From NCBI RefSeq assembly GCF_037975245.1, contig NC_092583.1, forward strand, positions 3,900,764-3,964,763: 64,000 nt of DNA, in the 5' to 3' direction. Source of the DNA: Apostichopus japonicus (lineage: Eukaryota; Echinodermata; Holothuroidea; Aspidochirotida; Stichopodidae). Position numbers and translations under genes: made by a program. Under the pieces are notes generated by a model. The model was not told the origin of the DNA. It saw nothing but the letters and a program-made list of their open reading frames with translations, and searched no databases. This document shows positions 10,577 to 21,713 of this stretch, in pieces (position 1 is the first letter of the stretch; the number at the start of each line of letters is the position of its first letter).

Positions 10577-11142
10577 CTTGTGGTAACTTGTGGCATATTG
10601 TCACTCGTGTTTCACGCCTGCAGTGTGTGCGGCGATCATCAGTTGTCTGTTAATCGGATTTAATAAGATTTAATAAGAGTTACAATATTTATAAACTTAC
10701 CACTTTGCCTCACAGCCGAATAGGAATAAAGGCCGAGCATACCTGCTGTAGACATTAAAATAAATCTAAAACGAATCACGTTTCGCATTTTCTTTTTTAT
10801 ATCGCAGGGCTAGTTATGATAACTTTACACAACACAACTTTGACTCGGCCTATAACCTATAAACTTGAAGGTTAACATTGCATATATATTTGTTAATATG
10901 CTTGAAAGGTTCTATGTACTAATTCAAAAAGTTGTTAAACAAACAACAGAAAATAACAAACTCTCGACAGCGTCTTTTAATTGATTTCAAATCCAAACAA
11001 AAATATCAAAAAGCTACTAGCTGTTTTCCTTTTTTAACAAAGCATGCACTAGGAGATGGTAGGGGGCAATATCTCCCTATTCAAGAATCAGATCGATTCA
11101 CCCCCCCCCCCCATCCGAGATAAAGAATTTAATTATTACATT
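10574..11142. other. Non-coding, no supported feature
   Basis: Mostly AT-rich sequence with a C-run at about 11101-11112. Nothing recognised. Confidence 0.5.
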
Positions 11143-11145
11143 ATG

Positions 11146-11182
<37 letters not shown>

Positions 11183-11187
11183 GTCTA

Positions 11188-11280
<93 letters not shown>

Positions 11281-11282
11281 AG
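11143..11282. repeat. (ATCT)n/(GTCT)n tetranucleotide microsatellite
   Basis: About 140 bp of ATCT units passing into GTCT units and back to ATCT. It abuts, through a short CA/TA tract, copy 2 of the ~750 bp repeat. Confidence 0.97.
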
Positions 11283-11336
11283 ATCTTTAGATACACACAC
11301 ATATATATATGGTCACAATGTTTATGCATAAAATTA

Positions 11337-12075
11337 TACATAACCAAAATTACAATAAACGTATAGCCACTTACCAAAGATAAAAATTATTAATAAACAG
11401 TTTCTGTATTCCATTTCTCGAGAATAACTTCAAAACACACGGTGGCGAAAGGTTCTTGTACATGAACATGTAAATATATGTACATCCTCTCTGTCTCCTA
11501 ATATCGATTGATGAAGACGATAAAGCTTTCGCTGGCCGATTGATTTCGAGGTGAATCCTTATTTATTTTTTTCTTCAAACATTACGTGCATGTATGCAGA
11601 GCGTTCAACATGTAAACATAACTTTCAATAAGCGTTATCATGCGTTACTGCAGGATAACTATATCGCGCAAAAATGATCCGTTTATGTGAATCGTCCATA
11701 CACAGAAACTGAGCCCGCATATTTTCGGCTTAATATCTTTACAACACGTATTGCATGATTATAATTATAGTGTATTATACATATTGCATTATTACACTTG
11801 TAGCGTACGTACACGTCGTTGAGTTGAAAAGAGGCACATAAGTACTCTCTGCAGATGAACGATATTTGTTTTAATGGTTTCCTTTGTCGTTTGAGAACAC
11901 TCGGTTACCCGAGAGCACACCATTATGAGCAACAACAATAATATATCGATGAATATTGATCACACGAGCACTGTTTACACTATTATCGTAGTGTTAGAAT
12001 CACCACTCTTTTGTAGAACACATGTCTGTCATTCAGCAACAACCGCAATCGGTGACGATCGGTAAGAATTAGTGT
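11337..12075 (+). repeat. ~750 bp dispersed repeat, copy 2
   Basis: Collinear with 5284-6030 in the same orientation, starting ACATAACCAAAATTACAATA and ending near CAACAACCGCAATCGGTGA. It has several internal differences, including an extra segment near 11899-11925 (CTCGGTTACCCGAGAG, itself a short palindrome). Confidence 0.85.
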
Positions 12076-12139
12076 GAGTGTGTTTCCTCTTGGCCAATGA
12101 GAGGGTGCCTCATGTTTATGTCGTGCGTTAGGTCATGCC

Positions 12140-12348
12140 TATGGCGGGCCATCAGTCTCAAATCGTGGGGAATCGACTTATACCGATTTAAATCGACATA
12201 TACCAATGTCCTTCGACGTATACCAGTTTCTAGCAGCTTAAATTGACTTCTACCGATTTAACTGGTATAAGTCGAAGGAAATTGGTATATCTCGATTTAA
12301 ATTGGTATATGTCGTTTCCCCACGATTTGAGACTGATGGCCCGCCATA
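12140..12348. mobile_element. Hairpin MITE with 33-bp perfect terminal inverted repeats
   Basis: The 209-bp element begins TATGGCGGGCCATCAGTCTC and ends with its exact reverse complement; the termini match over 33 bases without mismatch. The interior folds back almost completely and contains 4-5 diverged copies of a TATACC/GATTTAAAT motif. The 6-bp direct repeat CATGCC flanks it (12134-12139 and 12349-12354), consistent with a target-site duplication. It has no coding capacity, so it is non-autonomous. The superfamily is unassigned. Confidence 0.88.
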
Positions 12349-12764
12349 CATGCCTTCTGTTTGGTCGTTCCTTCATGTGGCATGGAGAGATCAGGGTGCT
12401 CACTGGCGTTCTTGATCTGCGTAGGGTCAGTTGTGTGACCAGATACTTTATATTATACATGTTACTTTTGCCAGGGTGTGGCAGCCAGTACTACCCATGT
12501 CGATACTGTGTGACCTTTGATTGTCACGGGATTTATTACCTTTTTATTTTTCGTGGGGTGCGGGGGGGGGGGGCCGGGAGAATATTTGAGAAATTTCCAC
12601 ATTTCCAACGTCATTCGTCGATGTCTTGTTCCTTACTTTTTTTAATTTTTTTTTTGTTTATTATTGTCATCTTTAATGAGGGTAGTCCTGGTATGATTTT
12701 GGTATGATTGGTATGAATTTTGGTATGATTGATATGAGTGTTTCAAATTTCGATTGCAGGAAAC

Positions 12765-12910
12765 CGAGCACAGTGTTTGATTTCCCTTTGAGGCAAACAT
12801 CACATTCCTTCAACATTGTTATAATATTGAACCCCCCCTCCCTACACCCAGCCCATTGAAATGTGAAACAGTCGGGTAGTATTATTACCTGCTTCTTCTC
12901 ATGCTAACTT
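12765..12910 (+). repeat. Dispersed repeat, copy 2 (partner at 2985-3140)
   Basis: Shares GAGGCAAACATCACATTCC, the poly-C tract, GAAACAGTCGGGTAGTATT and CCTGCTTCTTCTCATG with the copy at 2985-3140 in the same orientation. Confidence 0.6.
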
Positions 12911-13519
12911 TTTTTTGGGGGGGGGGGGGTCGGGGGGATATATCAGAACACAGTTAAACCTCTAGAATTGATTTACTAAGCGCGACAAAACATGGCGTCA
13001 TTTCCATATATTTTTATTTCTCGGAATAATAATTGTTTTCGAATGAAAAAAAAAATACACACGAAGAAATCAAATGAAACGGTTCTTTATTTCTTTGAAC
13101 TGCAGCTTAAAGTTAAAAACAACTGTCCAACCATCATAATATAAAGTCATAAGAAGAATCTCATTCCATTTGAAGGAGGAAAACACAATCATTCTAGGAT
13201 TCAATTCCCTCTCAAAAGATCAGACTAAAGACTTGAACATAAGTCTCAATAAAGAAGTCTAAATATGACATCACTTGGCCGTATATGCTTGAATTTTTAA
13301 CTTTTGTATCTTCTTTTTTTGTTTTTCCTCGAATGTTATTTTTTCTATAGTCTATCCAGGTTTTGGAAATGCAACTATATGTTTTCGTTCGCTTTCTTTC
13401 AGGCGTGACTGACATTGGAGTTTTGTTGACCCCACGATTCCACCCCCCCCCCCGGGCCAAAGTGTAATGGAAATGACCGTGTCATGTTTGTGTGCGATTT
13501 TTTACTCAATAGAAGCAGT
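12911..13519. other. Non-coding, no supported feature
   Basis: Includes G-run and C-run stretches. About 55 bp near 13262-13318 (AATATGACATCA with a nearby TTGAATTT) loosely resembles 22277-22330. No gene recognised. Confidence 0.45.
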
Positions 13520-13522
13520 GGC

Positions 13523-13620
13523 ATGCCCGGGGGCTAGTTTTTTTTTATGCAGGTAGGTTCGTACTAATGTGTATATTGAATAGCCAATCACAGCCAAGTT
13601 TATTTTGACGTCATCAAATA
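13523..13620 (+). repeat. Left inverted-repeat arm (partner 15925-16030)
   Basis: Reads CCCGGGGGCTAG, then TATGCAGGTAGGTTCGTA, TGTGTATATTGAATAGCCAA and TTTTGACGTCATCAAATATG. The reverse complement of 15925-16030 carries the same blocks in the same order. A related partial copy lies at 14514-14557. Confidence 0.75.
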
Positions 13621-13770
13621 TGACAAGGAAAGCATGAAACACTTAATATTTAAAGTCGATAAGTTCAACCTGACGTGCTAGCCTGATGCAACAACATTGC
13701 TGCAGTAATCTCTAGCGAAGCTATTCCTTTAGCTTTAGCCATACACCGACTACATTTTTAGTTTTTTAAT

Positions 13771-14172
13771 ATGAAATCTGTGTTCGTTCCAAAATTTTGG
13801 AAACCTGGTAAGAATTCTTTGCCACAAATTTCCTATCTTGAACACACCAGCTCACTTTTCAAATTGCTCAACTTATTAAAATTTAACGATATTGTTAGGC
13901 TGAATGTAGCCACATTCTTTTACAAGGCTTGGAATGGCTTACTTCCTGCAGCCTTTCATGACTTATTTACTATTAACAGCGCCATACATAGTCACCGCAC
14001 TAGAAGTGCCGGTCAAGCACACCACAACTTATGTAATACAACATTTGGTACGTTAAGTTTAAAGAATCGTGCTATGAGGACATGGAATGATCTAACTGCT
14101 ACTATAAAATCTAAACCATCTAAAGAAACATTTAGAAAAGCACTAAAAAAAGAAGTAATTTCTCAGTATTGA
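13771..14172 (+). pseudogene. LINE ORF2 C-terminal fragment (133 codons)
   Basis: The frame ends at TGA/TAA after ISQY. Signature features of the region downstream of the RT domain are visible: FNDIVRLNVATFFYKAWNG, LPAAFHDLF, the HSHRTRSAGQ block and a final Lys-rich FRKALKKEV. The catalytic YxDD region and the endonuclease are absent, so it cannot be active. The nearest class by pattern is CR1/L2/Jockey-like; this is inference from motif spacing, not a database match. Confidence 0.7.
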
Positions 14173-14268
14173 TACATCGTTTATATTGTATGTTATTAAT
14201 TATTCTTTATTAAGACACTAGTTATATTTTCATTTATGTATATATGTTTTTTGTTTTGTTTTTTTTTG

Positions 14269-14274
14269 TTTTCC

Positions 14275-14312
<38 letters not shown>
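14269..14312. repeat. (CTTT)n tract in the LINE 3' UTR
   Basis: About ten CTTT units just after the LINE coding remnant. Confidence 0.9.
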
Positions 14313-14313
<1 letters not shown>

Positions 14314-14544
14314 GGGAGTCCTTTACCTTGTTAAGCCTGAATTGGCTTTTTAGAGGACTTCCCTCCACATGTATATATCCAGTGGAAAATCAAATAAATC
14401 AAATCAAATCAAATCAAATCTTAGTGATCTTCTTAACGTATCTTTGTGCATAAGAATTGTTCAGGAAGTAGTTTTGCGAAATTTGCAGTTGACACAAGTA
14501 TTATTACTATTATAGTACCATTGTGTACATTGAATGGCCAATAG

Positions 14545-15042
14545 CCGCCAATCACAGCACGTACTGAAGTGTTGGAGGCAAAGCGCAATCTGTTGGCCTT
14601 TGCAGAGTCCTTAGCTGACAAACTCAAGCGTGACCCTGGTATATTTCTCCCTGCAGTCAAAGAATTTGTTAAGAATGGTGAAAAGTTGTCGACTGATTCG
14701 GCTACAGTGTCAGCCCTCATGACCTTTGGCAAATATGCAGGTCTTTCGGGTGTCTTTCCGCAAAAGAATAAGACAAGAAATCGGTTGTCAGGTTTAAAAC
14801 GAATTGGGGTGCAACCAACAGCAGTTGCGCGGCGAAAGAACATGTCTGTTGGTGGTCGCAAGTGTCTCACTAGTGGGAGGCCCACAAAGCGGTCTACTGA
14901 GCATGAGCATGGCCTCGGTAAAAGGAAATCTGGAGATCTTAAATCTAGTGTCTTGCCTAAGAGAAGAAAGGCAGCCCCCCATAGTCTTTCCCAGTGTGTG
15001 AAAGGCAATCGGAGCTTGGGTAAGACGCACAGTAAATCATAA
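14545..15042 (+). CDS. Unrecognised basic ORF, probably mobile-element derived
   Basis: Frame open from 14545 to TAA at 15040-15042 (157 codons from GTG 14569; no convincing ATG start). It opens with a helical stretch (LEAKRNLLAFAESLADKL), followed by GIFLPAVKEFVKNGEKL and then IGVQPTAVARRK. The C-terminal half is strongly basic with KRRK clusters and ends NRSLGKTHSKS. A CAG at 14555-14557 could be a splice acceptor. Composition and context (inverted repeats outside, LINE beside it) suggest the C-terminal portion of a transposon-encoded protein. The family was not identified, and a decayed host gene is possible. A further open stretch continues in another frame at 15061-15258. Confidence 0.4.
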   Translation, partial: PPITARTEVLEAKRNLLAFAESLADKLKRDPGIFLPAVKEFVKNGEKLSTDSATVSALMTFGKYAGLSGVFPQKNKTRNRLSGLKRIGVQPTAVARRKNMSVGGRKCLTSGRPTKRSTEHEHGLGKRKSGDLKSSVLPKRRKAAPHSLSQCVKGNRSLGKTHSKS

Positions 15043-15060
15043 CATAGGTGCGTAAGACAG

Positions 15061-15258
15061 TTGGCAAATCAAAAATTGTCAACTAGTGTCAACCAGAAAA
15101 TGCATTGTCAAACTGAGACTGAGAATATACCAGGGTCAACTACCCTTAAAGGGCCCCTAGATGCAGCTACTTACTGGCATATTGATAGGATTACTACACT
15201 AAATTGGGGGCATGAGGAGCTAACATTGATACATCATTTCTCAAGTAAAATGCAATAA
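15061..15258 (+). other. Short ORF following the basic ORF, possibly its frameshifted continuation
   Basis: 65 codons without an ATG start (first in-frame codon TTG). The sequence is hydrophilic and contains NWGHEELTLIHHFSSKMQ. It follows the 157-codon ORF after one stop and a frame change. No family recognised; the link is inference from adjacency. Confidence 0.2.
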
Positions 15259-15867
15259 ATGTCCACATATCCATAATTCATAAATTCGTAGTGACTAGTG
15301 ACACCTGTTGTATAGTGACGGAACTAAAATCTACCTCGAAACAGGCTGCCTCTAGAGTTCCTTTAAAAAAAAATTCCAAGTATTGCTATTTTCTAAAAAT
15401 AAGGATATGATTGTTAAAATATGTGAAAATATATAAAATGAATTTGAATTAAATAAATTATTAATTGATAATAAATAGGTCTTTTTTCCTCTATGTATTC
15501 CTTCTCGGTTGCTTCCATTAAAATAGAAAGGTGCTACCTGACCCTCTCCTTATGCAAAACAATTTTGCAGCCACATTGCCAAAGAATATGAGAACGCCTC
15601 ACCAGTTCCTAATCATGCTAATTCTCTTTATTCTGAGGAAATTTTCTGTGCAGTTGACTGGACCATGCAGTACCAATTTGATATTCCATGAGGAGACAGG
15701 TGCTGCCACCTTTAAAAGTCTCAACGGCTCTTGGTTGAGTTCACAGTAAAGGTTGCACTTGGGAAGTAATAAAAATGAAATAGATTTCTGAACAAAAAAA
15801 TGCTTGGTTTGGGAGAAAATAAAAGGTAAAAACGAACTAATGACAACAACAAAAATTTTCGGCAGAT

Positions 15868-15900
15868 GTGGGATTCGAACTCACAATGCTCATACAACAT
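15868..15900 (-). repeat. Isolated B-box-like segment
   Basis: Minus strand GAGTTCGAATCCC resembles a tRNA B-box, but no A-box is found at the expected distance, so this is a SINE fragment at most. Confidence 0.3.
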
Positions 15901-15924
15901 CAGATTGACATTGTTTACAAATCT

Positions 15925-16030
15925 TACACGTGCATATTTGATGACGTCAAAATGAAATTGGCTGTCATTGGCTATTCAATATACACAATGGTACGAACCT
16001 ACCTGCATAAAAAAACTCGCTGCCCGGGGA
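15925..16030 (-). repeat. Right inverted-repeat arm (partner 13523-13620)
   Basis: Reverse-complement counterpart of the left arm, sharing TTTTTTTATGCAGGTAGGTT and TGTGTATATTGAATAGCCAA on the minus strand. The two arms bound 2.5 kb. Confidence 0.75.
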
Positions 16031-16110
16031 GTGGGGAAGGGGAGTGGGGAAGGGGAGTGGGGAAGGGGAGTGGGGAAGGGGAGTGGGGAAGGGGAGTGGG
16101 GAAGGGGGAA
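16026..16110 (+). repeat. 13-bp G-rich minisatellite (GTGGGGAAGGGGA)n
   Basis: About six near-perfect units giving alternating GGGG runs separated by AA or AGT. More than four G4 runs with 2-3 base loops fit the pattern for a G-quadruplex on the plus strand. It abuts the right inverted-repeat arm. Confidence 0.9.
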
Positions 16111-16171
16111 GGGGAGAGGGGCTCCCACCTCCATCATCAGTCGGGTCGAAAAAGATGGACATTCGAGTGAT

Positions 16172-17808
16172 TCATATACAGTCTATCGGGGATGAGTTAG
16201 AACCATAGAAATTTAACTAGGAAGAATGCTGACACAATATGTCGCCGTGTATTTAAGTAGTGAAGCCTTGACAACATGTGAGGGCGCTTTGCGTTGTACG
16301 GCAAAAAGCCAGATCATTTGTACGTCTTCATACATACATTGTGCCTTCAACTTTGTAACTGAACTTGATTTTACCCGTTTTTTTTCTCGAAAGAGTAGGT
16401 GAATGTGTACTTTTCACAACAGAGACCTGTTATGGCGACCAAAGTGGTAAGTGCTATACTCCTGACTTAAGAAACAATTTTGAAAACTTTTTTTTTCGCC
16501 TCAAATGACTGGAGCAAGTGGCGAGTTAATGCAACTTTTAATGTCTGGAAAGTTTCATTTCCGGGATCTGAGAGGCACATGGCAAACATTGTTCTTGCTT
16601 GTATTATTTTAGTGCTCCACTCAGATAGTTTCATAGTTGTACTTGGAAAATGCCGTGGGAAAGCAAACCACCCCACCCCTGCCACACAAACCTTCTTTTG
16701 TGTAATACCTCCATATTAGTCTGTGCATGCAGTTCTCAGTTTAAAAGTGGGTAGTAGTTTATGCAGAGATAACAGATCCCATGAAGAGAGAGTGCAAAAC
16801 GTTTGATGGATGTCTACATTCAGTCACAGTCATCAAAGGATGAGATGTTAGCACGAGTACTGGATTGAGTGTGTCGTTTTGCTTACAAAGCTTTGTCCGA
16901 ACATGGTTAGTGAATTGGGACTTAAAATCATAGTTGAGAAATGTAAGGCAAATAACCTATAAAGTTACTGTCCAGAACATACAGTACCTGGCTAGGCTGA
17001 GTAGGCTTTGGCCTACCTCAAAACTCAGATTACTGGCTATAGGCCTATACTGCTCTTGCCATTTTGCCATCCATTTACAGTGTTGGGAATATGTTGCAAA
17101 TGGAGGATGTGTCTCAATATTTGTATACAACTCTATAGATATGTTAATAGACTGAAATATTATAGGCTTAAGTTATGACCTAGGCTTACCTAAGTTAGAC
17201 CATGGGCAAGGCTACGTACATAGGCCTAAGTGAGGCTAAGCCTATATCCCTAGTATCGAATTGTTATTTATAAGCCCAGGACATGATAACCGTCATCCCA
17301 TGTTATTCTGGCATGTGGATCTATCGTTAGGGATACAGTTTTAAGTAAAATGAGGTGGTGATAATTGTTGCCATAATGCTTTAGTCATATCGCATCCGAA
17401 AGGACAGCTGTAGCCAGTCTAGGGGCCTAGTCTAATTATATCCAGGGTCCAGTGAATAACAATGCATCAGCTGAGCAGACGACACTTATAAAGTAATTAG
17501 ATTCCTATGTAATTGCTTCTACTATCACTTCCTAAGAATGACCTGTGAAACTGCAGTCCACTGCCACATTTTTGACGATTTTGACACCCAAAGGCTGCAC
17601 ACGATATCACCATTTCGAGTTATCTGTGTCAACTTTATCACTTTAGCTATGTCAAAGACGTAGTGTTTGTATTACGCGGCCGGCACTTTCTTGCCGTACA
17701 AGCAAAGCGCCACCAGTTGGTTGAGTGGCTTCAGTATATGTCGCATTATGTCATTCTTTCTACTTCAAGTTCTATGGTTAGAACTCCCTCGGGGCTATAT
17801 ATGGATTG
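16172..17808. mobile_element. Region bounded by ~155-bp inverted arms
   Basis: 16172-16330 and 17651-17808 are diverged inverted copies. Shared blocks include GAGTT..AACCATAGAA, GGCGCTTTGC and TTGTACGGCAA. The 1.3 kb between them is AT-rich and has no recognised ORF. An old foldback-type transposon is likely. The inner sequence ATGGCGACCAAAGTG followed by GTAAGTG (16432 on) looks like a mini first exon, but nothing downstream supports it. Confidence 0.5.
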
Positions 17809-19227
17809 CTTCCCACATTGCAACACCACTACTCAATCCTTGATAAAACACAAAAACTCTTTCAAGTATGATACCTTCCTGCTGCCCATACCTAAACCAA
17901 ATATTCTACGACACATTGACACCGTCGGTTTTTCTCGAGGCCTTGCTCAAAGTCTTAGCAACACAGTCGATCATGCATATATCGTCTTTTCTTCAATGAC
18001 GAAAAAAAAAACAAAAAAAAAATTGTTTAATTGCTCGAATGGAATGAAGGAAAAATTGTACATTTTTTCAGAAAAATGTTGAACTGACGAGATCTGTTAA
18101 GTTGTCAATTAAACATTTTTCTGCATAATGTTCAGTTGCTCAGTTAAAGCAACTGAGCAATCCAACATTTTTGAGAAGATATTATCTTGTTATCTAAACA
18201 ATTTACTGAAAAATGTTGACTTATTGGGGCAAAGTTTTCTTATGTTGATGGCACTTTTAAGCTTCCGTTCATTACTGACAGTGAAAAGGAAAAAAAGTGA
18301 ACATGTTAAACTCTGAAACTTTTTAATCTCTTTCTCTACGCAGGAGAGAGGGAGAGGGGAGGCGGGGGTATTTAAATAATAAGTGGAATGTAGTGACATA
18401 TTTTGGCACATTACAATTATATTGACCAAAAGGTGACAAATTAAGGACTTCAAATTTCCTATATATTTTCTTGAAATTGTATGCAAATGCCCCAAAAGTG
18501 TACAAACGTTTATATTATCATCTTTTATCACTGGTTTGGAACCTAATGAAGAAAAGAAACGGACAAAAACTGTATACCACTAGCGTTTATGAAAATAATT
18601 TATCACCGTCATTTATCATTAGGCTAATTGGAGGGTATATTCATAGTTTATAGTATAATTCGCCTAATTAAAATGTATGAAACAATTCAAATTAACTATA
18701 GCTATCCAAGAGATCTGCGAGTTTGTAATCAATTGGCTGTTTGTATTCATCGTGTTGTACAGTACAGAAAATATAATTATCCCACAAATTGATTATCATA
18801 TTTTGTTTGTTAGTCATTTCTATGCCTTATAATCCTCATATCAGTGGCGATTTTGATGGATTACAAATTTCTTTGGTTCCTAGTCTATTCTTCGGACCTA
18901 TCCGACATCGCCAGACTGTAAATTTAACAAAAAGGTAATATACCCCTCCCCCCACCTCCCACCCCCCGGTATTCAGCCTGTTTTGCTTCATGGCTGCAAT
19001 TATCACATTCACCATCTTGGCGACAACCACCCTCCACTCCCCCTCCCCCTCCCGCGGATGTTGGAAAGGTGTCCACGGGGAGATATTCCCATCCCTATTG
19101 AGAAATGGTTCAGGATGCTTACAATTGCAAAGCGGTGTTACATTTTCCAACTTTTTAAGTCAATCGTGCCACTTTCTCCCCACAAATAAAGGCATATTTC
19201 TTCCTTTCTTCGGACGTTTTGGCGACC
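17809..19227. other. Non-coding, small hairpin only
   Basis: Contains a 10-bp stem hairpin TTGCTCAGTT / AACTGAGCAA near 18134-18158 and C-rich patches near 18945-18970 and 19036. No gene recognised on either strand. Confidence 0.5.
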
Positions 19228-19320
19228 CTCACAAGTGCGTGTGCGTGTGTATGCATAGGTGCGTGTGTGTGGGTGTGTGGGTGTGCGTGTGTGTGTGCGT
19301 GCGTGTGTGTGTGTGTGTGT
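19228..19320. repeat. (GT)n-rich microsatellite
   Basis: Imperfect GT array with GC interruptions. Confidence 0.9.
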
Positions 19321-21631
19321 TTATTGACCATAAAGAAGGATCGCGCTCTTCACTTTGAATACCAAGCCATACGGATCTAGATTAAGTTGCTACTTTCCAT
19401 ATCCTTGGCTTGCTTTCGTTTCAGTTTGCTAGAAAATCCTATTGTAGAATAGAAAAGTCAGCCTCGCTAACTGTTTATTATATTTATCCACACTTTATAA
19501 GCCTTTTCTTTAACTGTTGTTTGCCTTCCATAAGTTTCCATGAACACAGACGCTACTTTGAGAGAATCAATTTCTGTAGCTCGATTTTACAAAAAGCGAT
19601 CCGCATAAAGAGAAGGTCACACACGCGTATAGATTTGTAAGTAATATACCTTCTATTTACATATTTTTATATCTATAATTCACAAACCTTTCAATCATCT
19701 CGACATTGGTAATAGCTAACTGTAATAGCTAAAGGTAGGCCTATAGTAGAGTGTTGAGTTTCCATAATGTAAATTTGCTACTAAACTCACGTTTTATATG
19801 GAAAAAAATGAAAACAAAATATGATTTTGTTGGCAGCCTTTTCCGTGCATACGCTGATGTACATTTACAAAATTGGCAATAACGCACTCTAAATTAACGC
19901 AAGTCGTTTCTTAAGTGCTTTCGTTGCTATGGTTTTGGTGTATACATTAACCAAACCTACTGAAGAAAGAAAAGATGTTCGATCGGTGTTTTGCCAACCC
20001 CCCCCCCCCAAAAAAAAAGATTGAAAAAAAGCATAATATTTCATGAATCCCAGTTAAAGGGGTTGCGTGCCAACGTCACAACTGCTTTTGCAACTTTGGA
20101 TTGTTACTTTTGTTTCACTCGGAACGAACTGCATAACGTTGCAGAAAAATCCCCTAAGATATAGAATCGGAGGACGAAAACCAAACAAATCCCCAAGCCC
20201 CTTATATCGAGACAGTAACTGGGTGATTGGTACTTCACGTGGGGTATCAAAGGTCAATCCGACAGGGGGCCTGTATAGGTACTGGTACGTCACATGATCA
20301 GGTTTAAGTTTGATGGCCAATACATACTGTGTGCTTTGTTTCTGAGCTGAAACAAACAAAAGTATTGACTATAAATTAAATGATCTTAGTCATTTGAAAC
20401 CCCCCCCCCATCCATGTCAGGGGTGGATCTAGGATATTATAGAGAGGAGAGGGTGTTAGCAATAGCCCCACCCATGTCAGGGTTTGGATCCATGATATTA
20501 TAATAAAAAGAAAAGAGATTGTGTGAACCTTAGGTCACGGTGAATCCGATATCCATGCAGGGAGTCTGGCAGTCCCCTCCCCCCCCCCCTCCAAAAAAAA
20601 ACTTCTTAAGGTTTAGACGTAAAATGAAGCATTCTGGTGCATTTTTAGGATACAAATTACGTCTACACGCAAGGTTGTGCCAATAACTACAATCAATGTT
20701 TGGACATTTTTTGGTGGGGTTGAAAAAGCGGGGGAGGCCGGAAGGATGCACCTTCAACCGCCCCCCCCCCCACTTACCCAACCCCAGCCGTTTTCGCGCC
20801 AGCATGTGAAGACTGTGGATAAATTATGCACACAGGATTACGTTCCCTTTAATCTATAGCAATTATATATAATTGGCTACAACGGTTACAGCAGCATATA
20901 AAACGACTTACTATATAAAAGAAAAATGTGTGTGCCCCAATTTGAATGCATTACTTTACTTTTGCGTTAAAAAATCGTAGAAGGGTCTGCTTTTAACGAA
21001 TGCTTCATCTAAATTATTGAATAACCCCGATTTATATTTCAAAACCAGATAGTACAAATCCTTCGGTCTCTGTTTCGGGCGCCAGTAACCGACGTATTGA
21101 GGGCGAGCCCAAACTAATGAGTCAGAAACGTGTTATAAAGTACACTGTACTATTGTAGAGCCGCAATATGATTATACTTTATACAATTTTTTTTTACGTG
21201 CGTTCATAAATGGTCATAAATGAATTATTAAAGGTATATCGTGGCTTATCGTGGATATGTTATAAATACGAGTTAAAAGTTAAAGTAATTTACAGTGTTT
21301 TAAATATTAATTAACAATGCATTTTTCTTTTGTAGATTATTGCACTTTGATAAGTGTATATGCAGTCATAGTTTATTTATTGTTGTTGTTATTGTTGTTT
21401 TATATGTTACACTTAAAGGGAGTGCACTAGTGATAATTTACTTAAGGTGTAAATTTCAAATGTCGACGTAATATGCTTAGAGAAGAGGTTGCTATCAAAA
21501 CTCACACATTTTTTCTCCTAAAAATCAAGCAGGGAGTGGTTAGGGCTTAATGACTCTCTGAATCAAGTTACGTAGGGTTGTGATCGCTTCTCGACCTATT
21601 GGCTACGATCGTGTGATCATGTGGTCAGACA
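19321..21631. other. Non-coding, minor duplication
   Basis: Holds several C-runs (about 20000, 20400, 20580 and 20760). A short diverged tandem duplication ATGTCAGGG..TGGATC..ATATTATA lies at about 20414 and 20475. No coding feature recognised. Confidence 0.45.
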
Positions 21632-21705
21632 GCGTCGTGGTCAAGTGGTTAAGGCAGTAGACTTGTGAGCTAAGGTTTACAGGTTCGAGTCCTGGCTAGA
21701 TCATT
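21632..21705 (+). repeat. tRNA-derived SINE head
   Basis: GTCGTGGTCAAGTGGTTAAG resembles the 5' half of a Ser/Leu-type tRNA with an A-box, followed at tRNA spacing by the exact B-box GGTTCGAGTCC. The ends do not form an acceptor stem, so it is not a functional tRNA. The segment TTACAGGTTCGAGTCCT.GC.AGATCATTA is shared with the minus-strand copy near 33497-33590. Confidence 0.7.
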
Positions 21706-21713
21706 ATGTAATC

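Larger units (their letters stand above)
13750..14420 (+). mobile_element. 5'-truncated non-LTR retrotransposon (LINE) 3' end
   Basis: Contains the C-terminal end of a LINE reverse-transcriptase protein, then a short 3' UTR with a CTTT tract, and ends in AAATAAATCAAATCAAATCAAATC, a pentanucleotide tail typical of CR1/L2-like elements. It lies inside the inverted-repeat-bounded region 13523-16030. Confidence 0.75.

Noticed and set aside
12230-12707. 154-codon plus frame and 76-codon minus frame
   Set aside because: They run out of the hairpin MITE at 12140-12348 and have no family features; open by chance.
14433-15030. Minus-strand frames of 191 and 78 codons
   Set aside because: Antisense to the basic ORF at 14545-15042, which has the more protein-like composition; neither minus frame shows domains.
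16432-16453. ATGGCGACCAAAGTG followed by GTAAGTG as a tiny first coding exon
   Set aside because: The donor looks good, but no downstream exon or promoter was recognised and it sits inside an inverted-arm repeat region.
17663-18082. 139-codon plus frame
   Set aside because: Begins inside the right inverted arm of 16172-17808, has no recognisable domain and ends in poly-Lys codons from an A-rich tract.
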